A DNA stretch of 64,000 nucleotides, from assembly GCF_019931215.1 (NCBI RefSeq), contig NZ_JAIOUB010000002.1, positions 806,001-870,000 on the forward strand. Direction: 5' to 3'. The number at the start of each line of letters is the position of its first letter. Positions within the stretch are counted from its first letter, which is position 1. Below are positions 41,662 through 48,514 of this stretch, in pieces. This stretch comes from Alcanivorax limicola (GTDB lineage Bacteria; Pseudomonadota; Gammaproteobacteria; Pseudomonadales; Alcanivoracaceae). Position numbers and translations under genes: made by a program. Under the pieces are notes generated by a model. That model had not been told where the DNA came from and searched no databases. It saw only the letters and a list, made by a program, of their open reading frames with translations.

Positions 41662-42244
41662 TAAGGCGCTTAATCATATCCGAGCTTTCGGCATGACTGG
41701 ATGCCTGATTTCTGACGAAATACGGAGTATAGAAACCGAGTATGATATTGATCTCGGGCATCACGCTAAGGAGTCAAGTGTAGAAGAAGGCCGGTTTTAT
41801 CCTCAATTCGAACAAGCAGTGCGTGCCGAAGCGGCAAGTATGTCACAACACTATGAGCTATTTTACTGCCTGGAAACATCGATAAGGAAACTTCTTGTGG
41901 ACGTTCTTTTTGATGCAGAAGGTTCGAATTGGTGGGGGTCTGATAGAATTGCGCAGCGGATTAGAGATGATGTAAAAAATCGCGCTCAAAAGGAAATTGA
42001 TAGCGGAATCAGCAGGAGATCGGACAACGAGATAGATTATACGACGTTCGGAGAATTATCAGTAGTTATAACAGGAAACTGGGATATATTCGGAACTATT
42101 TTTAATAGTCGTAGAGCGGTAGAGCGAGTTATGGGAAGCCTCAACCTGCTTCGTGGGCCTATAGCTCACTGCTGTCCTATTACGGAAGACGAAGTGGATC
42201 GCCTTCACTTAACTGTGAAAGATTGGTTTAGAACAATGGCGTAA
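41654..42244 (+). CDS. HEPN-domain protein (Swt1-like), possible ribonuclease
   Basis: 196 residues, all-alpha. The motif RGPIAH (167-172), i.e. Rx4H in LNLLRGPIAHCCPITEDEVDRL, matches the catalytic motif of HEPN ribonucleases, of the Swt1 type; the residue after Arg is Gly instead of the usual Asn/His/Asp. The region YELFYCLETSIRKLLVDVLF (68-87) fits the first HEPN helix. Start at 41654 overlaps the DUF5343 stop by 8 nt and has GGTGAT 4 nt upstream. HEPN proteins are common toxins and RNA-cutting effectors of abortive-infection systems. Activity is inferred. Confidence 0.72.
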   Translation: MNDKALNHIRAFGMTGCLISDEIRSIETEYDIDLGHHAKESSVEEGRFYPQFEQAVRAEAASMSQHYELFYCLETSIRKLLVDVLFDAEGSNWWGSDRIAQRIRDDVKNRAQKEIDSGISRRSDNEIDYTTFGELSVVITGNWDIFGTIFNSRRAVERVMGSLNLLRGPIAHCCPITEDEVDRLHLTVKDWFRTMA

Positions 42245-42331
42245 AGATTATAATAAACGCGTGGAATTGTGGCGCTGAAAATATAAAGCCCATTATGCGG
42301 CCGTTAGACATCCGAATAATTGGGGAAGTAG

Positions 42332-43387
42332 ATGGCAAGTATTTCTCAGATAAGAGGTGCGCTTCTGGAAGAGGCCGTGCTCTATTTGTTGGAGAAGTTT
42401 GGTTACGAGACGATTGAGCCCTTTTCTGGTCACGCAGACGAAAGTTTAAGAGGTGGGCACTCGGGTCTTGAGGTTAGAGGCCGAGGGTCATGGCATCAAA
42501 TTGATGCGTTAGCAGCGTTCAGATCATCGCCGGCGTTTATGTATCCATTACGACTAATGGTAGAAGCCAAGTGCTATCAGGAGAATCGTCCTGTTGGAAT
42601 TGAGGTGGTTCGTAACGCGGTTGGGGTGTTAAAAGATATCTCAGAGAACTACTTCTCGGTGGTCGGTGATGATGCCAGTATAAAAATCCCAAGGTTCAAT
42701 TATTATTCATCTATCTTCTCAACGTCCGGGTATACCGCTGGAGCTATTAATTACGCATTGGCTCATCAAATCTTCCTCATACAGTATGAAAAAGTACCGG
42801 TAATACAGCCGCTTATCGATGCCATCATGAGGTTTGATGAGTCTTGTGTAACTGGATGCGGTAAGGCTGCAATAGCAGAAGTTCGAAAGCAGTATCGAGG
42901 CGCCATCAGGAGCGGAGTGTATGAAGTGGGTGTGCGGGAGTACATTACTCCGCGCGGCCTGGAATTGATAGATAATGCGCTTGTCGAGCTTCTATCAAGA
43001 ATTCAGGGGTCATATTTTGGAATGTTACAAGGTCGTTGGCCGCTACACCTTCTAACCCGGCGACCTTTGTCTTCAGCTGCATTTCAAAATGATATAGTTC
43101 GTTGTCGTGTCACGGGAGATCAAACGGGAGAGTGGAAGTTTTCACCTGAAGGATTCTATAAACTAGATCAAGGTTGGTTTGAGCTGGAATTTAGCCTTCC
43201 TGATGATGTGGCTAAGTTAGTTAATGAAAATTGGGGAGATAGAGAGCGCGTTGCGAATATAAAAAAAGAATATTTTTCGTATATAGACCTATCTGGAATA
43301 ATAGATGGAATCCGACGCAGTGTTCGCCTAGAACTAGATCGGGACTGGATAGATCGTTACATCAAAAGAATTCGGCGTAGGGACTAA
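42332..43387 (+). CDS. PD-(D/E)XK (restriction endonuclease-like) nuclease
   Basis: 351 residues. The N-terminal 110 residues hold the fold: GALLEEAVLYLLEKFGYETIEP (Glu13/14), HQIDALAAF (Asp58), LMVEAKCY (Glu78, Lys80), then RNAVGVLKDI, as in Mrr-like nucleases. The rest (110-351) is an unrecognised, probably target-sensing region ending in a basic tail (RYIKRIRRRD). GGGGA precedes the ATG. It follows the HEPN gene by 87 bp on the same strand and shares its AT-rich codon use, so the three probably form one unit. No methyltransferase is nearby, so it is not an ordinary restriction-modification pair. Confidence 0.75.
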   Translation: MASISQIRGALLEEAVLYLLEKFGYETIEPFSGHADESLRGGHSGLEVRGRGSWHQIDALAAFRSSPAFMYPLRLMVEAKCYQENRPVGIEVVRNAVGVLKDISENYFSVVGDDASIKIPRFNYYSSIFSTSGYTAGAINYALAHQIFLIQYEKVPVIQPLIDAIMRFDESCVTGCGKAAIAEVRKQYRGAIRSGVYEVGVREYITPRGLELIDNALVELLSRIQGSYFGMLQGRWPLHLLTRRPLSSAAFQNDIVRCRVTGDQTGEWKFSPEGFYKLDQGWFELEFSLPDDVAKLVNENWGDRERVANIKKEYFSYIDLSGIIDGIRRSVRLELDRDWIDRYIKRIRRRD

Positions 43388-43406
43388 AAAATGAAATCCC
43401 TTGGCA

Positions 43407-43560
43407 TGTAATTCCCGCTTTCGCGGACACCCACTCCCAACCGAGGAGATGTAGAAATACCGAAGTATAACAATCCAAGAAAGACTTCGGGTATGCGGAA
43501 AATTTCAAAGATCCGGGCTGCCGAAATAGGTTATGGGGGACGATTCAGGCATCTCGGTAG
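43407..43560 (+). pseudogene. Decayed 5' fragment of an IS3-family insertion sequence
   Basis: TGTAATTCCCGCTTTCGCGG from 43407 resembles an IS end. From 43460 the frame reads PKYNNPRKTS, then after a frameshift near 43489 GYAENFK; together they resemble the OrfA N terminus of one IS3 group (KYNNPRKTW.YTNEFK). A stop follows at 43558. The transposase body and right end are missing, so it is a dead remnant. Confidence 0.5.
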
Positions 43561-44155
43561 CGTCACCCTTAGGGCCTATGGAAGTGCCTCAAGATGAGGC
43601 CTGGGGGTGGCTGCTGGAGCGGGGAAAGTTCATTCAATATGCCGCTATTCATGCCGATGATGTTTCTGTTGGGCAGGATAGGCAGAAAATCTATAGGCGC
43701 GGGTCTCGTATTTCCCACTAAAACTTTCCCTTTGGGGTATTAGCTACATGGCCCCAGTGACATATCCGAAGCGGCTTTCACGTCTGACGTCCAAGAGTGG
43801 CCAGTGCGTGGAGGCAGCATTCAGAGCGGCTAAAGCAATCTATTATCGAGAAGCGCAAGGCCTCTGTCGTTGCTCGCCGTGTGCGCCAGAGTGGCTGCCC
43901 TGCGGCGTCTGCCGGGGCGGGCTGATTAAGGAAAGAGCTGGAACTATAGATGTCAAGCATGGTCCGGCCGACAATGATGTCGCAGCCAGCGCGGTTTAAC
44001 CGCTTAAGGACTGGCTTCCGAAAGTATCCTAGAGTTAATAAATCTGTCCGGAATGAAGTTGTAAATTTCTCATTGATGGATAATTTATGCGTGGATGTAT
44101 GCTTAGGAAGATTATTTCATTGCCATATTGTGAAGGTGGTTTGATAGGAGTTTAA
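43561..44155. other. Island interval without a convincing gene
   Basis: Two short frames exist (43533-43721, 62 codons; 43748-43999, 83 codons) but neither has a good ribosome-binding site, recognisable domain or consistent codon use; the second is Cys-rich only in a short stretch. Local GC rises over the 43.75-43.95 kb part, suggesting patchwork debris from insertion or recombination. A TAGGAG site at the end belongs to the next gene. Confidence 0.5.
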
Positions 44156-44521
44156 ATGTCTCTAATCGATACAGCCAAAGATATCTACGAGCTTGCAAAA
44201 AAAACAGCAAGTATCGAGTTGCAAGAGAAATTATTGCGAATGCGGGAGGAGGCTTTATCCTTGCAGGAGGAGAATCTGTCACTCAGGCAGCGCATACTGA
44301 TACTTGAAGGAAGGCTATCAAATAGAGAGGATCTATATTTCGATGGTTGTTTGTACTGGAGAATTCGGGATGACGATTCCCAGGAGGGGCCGTTCTGTCA
44401 GCGCTGCTTTGATGCCAATGATAGAGCTGTGAGGCTGCAGAACAGCTCATATAGCGGGAGTCAGGGAATGATGGCGCATTGGACGTGTAGCGTATGTAAG
44501 AGCGGCTATTCTCCTAAATGA
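44156..44521 (+). CDS. Coiled-coil protein with C-terminal zinc ribbon
   Basis: 121 residues. The N-terminal half (about 5-57) is a continuous coiled coil (KTASIELQEKLLRMREEALSLQEENLSLRQRILILEGRL); the C-terminal half holds GPFCQRCFD (Cys81, Cys84) and WTCSVCK (Cys111, Cys114), a probable four-Cys zinc ribbon. Small proteins with this exact layout recur in bacterial genomes, without known function. AGGAG lies 5 nt before the ATG. It could be an adaptor that oligomerises through the coil and binds nucleic acid or protein through the ribbon (inference). Confidence 0.7.
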   Translation: MSLIDTAKDIYELAKKTASIELQEKLLRMREEALSLQEENLSLRQRILILEGRLSNREDLYFDGCLYWRIRDDDSQEGPFCQRCFDANDRAVRLQNSSYSGSQGMMAHWTCSVCKSGYSPK

Positions 44522-44869
44522 AAGAATTTCTAAATTAGTTGAAAGCGATCTGTGGATTTAACGCACGAAGGGCGAGTTAGTCTAGACCACGGCTGTGGTT
44601 GCGCATAGATACTTTTAAGTGGTCGTTCGCAACGATGTAGGGGATACTGCGCTCCTGATCAGGAAATGAAGATTAGAAGGTCTCTAAAAGGGAATTTATT
44701 GAATAGTGAGAAAATTTCACGGATGGGTTCTCGGAGATTATGTAGAAACATGGAAGAATTCTTAAGGTCCTGTTGGTCGGCTCCTATTCCTCTTCTGTTT
44801 TCTATGCAGTAATACTACAAATTCCTCCCAGAGCGGGTGTTTGAGAGTAACTGAAGAAGAAGGGTCAAG
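44522..44869. other. AT-rich spacer, nothing recognised
   Basis: 348 bases with no frame of useful length on either strand, no clear terminator and no repeat that I can identify. Confidence 0.6.
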
Positions 44870-45646
44870 ATGGATGAAGTTGTAGACGCATTGAGATCGC
44901 GAATTAAGTCTCCGTACTTTGGCTATGCCGTTTTTACTTTCTTTGCGTTCAACTGGCGAGAGATCTACATTTTTGTGATGTCCGATCTTGAGCCAGCCGC
45001 GAGGATAGCCGAGTTTGACGAGGCAACTAGTGCTTGGACTCTTGCGGTGATCCCGTTGGTAGTAGGAGTAGTGGTTGCAGCCGCTACTCCGTGGATTCGA
45101 TGGCTTTTCGCTTCAATTTCTCGGCGCCCTCTTGAGCTTTCGGAAGTGATGCAACTTCAGGCCGAAAATAAGAAGGCAATACTTAAGCTTCAACTGGAAG
45201 CGGCCCGAAAAGATGAATTTGCGCTCAAGGAAGAAGAGCTCATCGAACGCGCCAGTCGGGACGAGGAAGTGTCGAAGTTTAAGAATGAGGGTGCCAAGAA
45301 GAATCTTGAGATGGAAATCGAAAAACTTAGACAGAAGCGAGACTATATGAATGAATCGCTGAAGAGCACTTCAAATAGAAAGAAGGCTTTGTCAGAGCCA
45401 GCCAAAGAGCTGCTAAAAGCTGCTGCTTCTGACGATAGGGGGCGGCTGCTGATAACTCACGCCCTGAATGCTAGGACCATACATGTGGGCAAAAGACAGT
45501 TTGGAATAGATGGAGCAAAAGACTTCGCAAAGTATGAGTCTGCGCTAGGTCAGCTAATTGAACTTGGTTACGTAAAGATAGTTGGAAATAAAGGCCAAAT
45601 TTATGAATTGACATACGATGGATGGGAGGTAGGAGGTGCGCTGTAG
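44870..45646 (+). CDS. Membrane-anchored coiled-coil protein of unknown function
   Basis: 258 residues. N terminus VVDALRSRIKSPYFGYAVFTFFAFNWREIYIF (first membrane helix about 17-36), a second helix about 57-80 (LAVIPLVVGVVVAAATPWIRWLF), then a long charged coiled coil (about 88-170) and a C-terminal domain (about 175-258) with a winged-helix look (ALGQLIELGYVKIVGNKGQIYELTYDGWEV). Proteins with the RIKSPxFGY start are scattered among bacteria in accessory regions; the role is unknown. A membrane-tethered sensor with cytoplasmic coil and winged helix is a reasonable guess. Stand-alone, 348 bp after the zinc-ribbon gene. Confidence 0.68.
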   Translation: MDEVVDALRSRIKSPYFGYAVFTFFAFNWREIYIFVMSDLEPAARIAEFDEATSAWTLAVIPLVVGVVVAAATPWIRWLFASISRRPLELSEVMQLQAENKKAILKLQLEAARKDEFALKEEELIERASRDEEVSKFKNEGAKKNLEMEIEKLRQKRDYMNESLKSTSNRKKALSEPAKELLKAAASDDRGRLLITHALNARTIHVGKRQFGIDGAKDFAKYESALGQLIELGYVKIVGNKGQIYELTYDGWEVGGAL

Positions 45647-45898
45647 CCTGAATTTCTTCTCAAGGCGCAGGCGGATATTTTGTAAGAGGCAATAAGCGTG
45701 CCACCTTTACGGAATTAAGAGCCGATATGCTAGGGTGGGGAGGGGCATATCATCCTTTAAAGTATAATTGATTGGCGCCGTGATTTTCATAGCGCTGGAA
45801 TACTTTGCAGGCGGTCAGTATTGATTTAGGAAGTGGATCTGTTATGTCGCTGATGAGTCGGCCTATAATTATATTTTTATTATTTCGGTGTTAAGAGT
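45647..45898. other. Spacer with probable promoter for the downstream gene
   Basis: No gene. TATAAT at about 45764-45769 and a second very AT-rich stretch (CCTATAATTATATTTTTATT, about 45862-45881) are plausible -10 regions for the gene at 45899. Confidence 0.4.
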
Positions 45899-46765
45899 AT
45901 GTTTGGAGAAATTGATTCACTTATTTCCATTATTGAGCGGTTGCGGAAGTTTTTAGGCGGGCGCAGCAGAAGCTCTCTGGGTGAGATGGTATCTACGCGA
46001 ATTGTAAATGTCTGTGAGGCTCACGGAATACATCGGAACCAAATTCCTAGAGTCTTTGGCTTGGGCCTATCGGTATATGATGTAGCGTCTGATGCTCGAT
46101 TTCTACGCAAAGTGGATGAAGATCTAATTGTAGCTATTGCGGCTAAAATCGGCGTGAAGAGAGATTGGTTGGAAGGGGCGTCGAGCAAGATATACCCGAC
46201 ATATGCTTTCTATAAGCAGCCTGAGCTATTTCGCAGCTTTTTGCTAGATAAGCTAGAAGGTGCCGAGGATATATCTGGTGTCCTTCTATTTCCTGAAGAG
46301 GGAGGGCGACTCTACGGTGCTTTGCTATTGCTCCAGGAGACCGCGGGTTACCTGGATGGCCAACCTTTTTATAAGTATCATCTTTGCGATAACTGGAGTC
46401 ACGAGTACTGGAAAGCAAGAGCATACTTGACTGCCTGCATTGCGATATGCTGGAAAAATGGTGTGTATGTCCAGGGAAGGTTTGTCCCGGGCAAGATGAT
46501 TGAAGATCTTGAAGATGCAGAGGGTATTATTAAGTTTGGCGAAGACGGAATTTATAGTATTCGAGGGCGGCGCTGGCATTGTGAAGATATGGTCTCTTCT
46601 CCGGAGGTTTTCCTTAGTGCAGTGGGCCCTGAAAACGAGAATTATGGAGTCATAGAGGCGCTAAAATATTGGATTGAGCTTCATGATAAGGGATTTATGG
46701 ATGATGGGTTTAATGATTCGGCTGCCAGGAGTAGGTTTGTTGACAGGTTGAATCAGATCATCTAG
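45899..46765 (+). CDS. Uncharacterised island protein with possible N-terminal HTH
   Basis: 288 residues. Residues about 28-95 (STRIVNVCEAHGIHRNQIPRVFGLGLSVYDVASD...LIVAIAAKIGVKRDWLEG) look like a variant XRE-type helix-turn-helix in which a cell or phage gene would be read as 'recognise, then dwell'; the rest (about 100-288) is a mixed alpha/beta domain rich in aromatic residues with no motif I recognise. The ribosome-binding site is weak (AAGAG). Codon use is AT-rich like its neighbours. It may be a regulator or sensor; this is uncertain. Confidence 0.6.
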   Translation: MFGEIDSLISIIERLRKFLGGRSRSSLGEMVSTRIVNVCEAHGIHRNQIPRVFGLGLSVYDVASDARFLRKVDEDLIVAIAAKIGVKRDWLEGASSKIYPTYAFYKQPELFRSFLLDKLEGAEDISGVLLFPEEGGRLYGALLLLQETAGYLDGQPFYKYHLCDNWSHEYWKARAYLTACIAICWKNGVYVQGRFVPGKMIEDLEDAEGIIKFGEDGIYSIRGRRWHCEDMVSSPEVFLSAVGPENENYGVIEALKYWIELHDKGFMDDGFNDSAARSRFVDRLNQII

Positions 46766-46891
46766 CTCAGAAATTACCGAATCCAGAAGTGCCTGATTCG
46801 CCTTCGGCTCGTACTTTAGGCTTCTCGGCGAGTCTATGGCTGGGCCTCTGGCGGGATATCGGAAATAATTATAGATTGCGAGGGTTCAATA

Positions 46892-47188
46892 GTGGCAGCA
46901 GGTAAGAATTTTGGCGTGCTATTTGTAATATTGTCAGTTCTCGGATTGGGTTCGATATTTGGTGTCGTATCGAAATCTATAAAAGCTGGGAAAAACGTGA
47001 AGTCTGTGAAGCATGTGGAGCGGCAGTACGATGCTGTCCAGCGAAATCAGGAGCTACGGCGAGTCGGAAGGCAAGATGAGGAGTCAATACAGCTGTCAGA
47101 GGGTCTTGGTGCAACTCAGGAGGCCAGCGAGGTGATTGGAAGGGCACATGGAGCATCGTCCAGTGATAGCCAGTCAGATAGAAAGTAA
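46892..47188 (+). CDS. Small single-pass membrane protein
   Basis: 98 residues from GTG at 46892 (GAGGG about 9 nt upstream). One hydrophobic helix (about 8-26, FGVLFVILSVLGLGSIFGVV) is followed by a charged, probably helical cytoplasmic tail (VKHVERQYDAVQRNQELRRVGRQDEE) and a Ser/Gln-rich end. Family not recognised. It is the last island gene; its stop is 2 bp from the stop of the convergent core gene. Confidence 0.5.
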   Translation: MAAGKNFGVLFVILSVLGLGSIFGVVSKSIKAGKNVKSVKHVERQYDAVQRNQELRRVGRQDEESIQLSEGLGATQEASEVIGRAHGASSSDSQSDRK

Positions 47189-47190
47189 CT

Positions 47191-47391
47191 CTACGCCTCG
47201 GGCTTTATTATCCACGCATAGGCTGTGAGAACCACTGGCACCCCCACGCCTATCCACCCCACAACATTCATCCACCCCTCCCCCAACAACGCCGCCACCA
47301 ACCCCACCAGGCTTGCCACCGCAATGCACACCGGCACCGCAAAAATCCCCCCCAGCGATTTACGCCGCACCGCCCGCCCTTCGCGCTTCAT
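47191..47391 (-). CDS. Small two-helix membrane protein of the PepSY operon
   Basis: 66 residues with two membrane helices (about 13-36 and 40-61) after a basic N terminus (MKREGRAVRRKSLGG). Its ATG overlaps the stop of the PepSY gene (ATGA), so it is translated with it. Small membrane proteins often follow PepSY genes in siderophore-uptake operons; its role is unknown. Confidence 0.65.
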   Translation of the reverse strand: MKREGRAVRRKSLGGIFAVPVCIAVASLVGLVAALLGEGWMNVVGWIGVGVPVVLTAYAWIIKPEA

Positions 47392-48503
47392 ACTTCACCC
47401 CCTCCCTGTTTCTCACGCTTGCGCCGCACCCCCCACAAATACACCCCCGTCCCCAGCACCACGATGGTGAACACATCCAGCACCGCCCACAGGATCTTCA
47501 ACGGCAGCCCGCCGTAATCGCCGAAGTGCAACGGCCCGGACAACGACAAGGCCTTGTTGTACCAGGGCATCTCGCGCATGTCGGCAAAGGTGCCGGTGCG
47601 GGCGTCCACCAGGGCCGGGGTGATGATGTGGGAGGTCAGGGGCGTATTGCCGTGCAGGAAGATGGCGTAGTGATAATCGGTGGACCAACTGCCGCCGGGG
47701 AAGGCCACAAACTGCAGTGTCATGTCCGGCGCGGCGGCTTCGGCCTGGGCGACGGCGGCGTCCAGGGACGCCATTTCCTGTGGGGTGGGCACGCGGGCGT
47801 CGTCATAGCCGGCGGTGAGGTCGGCCAGGGCGTGGGTGCGCCAGGTGTCGACGATGGGGGTTTTCAGGGTATTCACCACGCCGGTCAGGCCGACCACCAG
47901 CAGCCAGGCCACGGTCACGATGCCGAGCAGGTTGTGGTAATCCAGCCATTTCACGCGGGGGGAGCGCTGCGCGCGCACGGTGCCGAAATCCAGCTTGCGC
48001 ATAAAGGGCGCATACAGCACCACGCCGGAGATAATCGCGAGTATCAGCAGTACGCCCATGGCGCCCAGGAACAGCATGCCGGGCAGGCCCAGGAACATGT
48101 CGGTGTGCAACTCCAGAATAAAGTGCATCACGTCGAAGCCTTCGTCGCCGGGCACCAGATTGCCGCTGGTGCGATCAAAGGAGGCGAAGTGCATGTCCCG
48201 CGAGGCGGCGTCCGGGGTGGGGCCGCTGGTCACGTTCACCACCGGGCGGTCGGTGTCGAAGCTCATGAACAGGGGCGCATGGTCCGGGCGATTCACCAGG
48301 GCGGCATCCAGCATGGTGTCCAGCGACAGTAACGGGCCGTCGGGGTGGGCCGGTTGCCAGTCGTGGCTGTGCAGCAGCGCATCAATCTCGTCATGAAAGA
48401 TCAACGGCAGGCCGGTAATGCACAGCATCAACATGAACACGGTGCAGATCAGGCTGGTCCAGGTGTGGATGCCGGACCAGGCGCGCAGGGTGCTTCGTTT
48501 CAT
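47388..48503 (-). CDS. PepSY-associated membrane protein (iron-uptake type)
   Basis: 371 residues. Four membrane helices: about 12-34 (WTSLICTVFMLMLCITGLPLIF), 140-165, 192-215 and 340-362, with a His in GIHTW and HTDMF/DYHNLLG, the pattern of PepSY_TM proteins thought to move electrons to ferric siderophores after uptake. It lies 11 bp downstream of the TonB receptor gene in the same operon, so Fur control is likely. The ferric-reductase role is family-level knowledge, not shown for this protein. Confidence 0.88.
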   Translation of the reverse strand: MKRSTLRAWSGIHTWTSLICTVFMLMLCITGLPLIFHDEIDALLHSHDWQPAHPDGPLLSLDTMLDAALVNRPDHAPLFMSFDTDRPVVNVTSGPTPDAASRDMHFASFDRTSGNLVPGDEGFDVMHFILELHTDMFLGLPGMLFLGAMGVLLILAIISGVVLYAPFMRKLDFGTVRAQRSPRVKWLDYHNLLGIVTVAWLLVVGLTGVVNTLKTPIVDTWRTHALADLTAGYDDARVPTPQEMASLDAAVAQAEAAAPDMTLQFVAFPGGSWSTDYHYAIFLHGNTPLTSHIITPALVDARTGTFADMREMPWYNKALSLSGPLHFGDYGGLPLKILWAVLDVFTIVVLGTGVYLWGVRRKREKQGGGEV

Positions 48504-48514
48504 CGGTAAACGGC

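Noticed and set aside
42332-43387. Type II restriction-modification system
   Set aside because: The nuclease fold is present but no methyltransferase or specificity gene is adjacent.
43533-43999. Two short frames (62 and 83 codons) in the island
   Set aside because: No ribosome-binding site, no domain, and overlap with an IS remnant.
40596-47190. Prophage or integrative element
   Set aside because: No integrase, structural phage gene, tRNA attachment site or flanking direct repeats were found.
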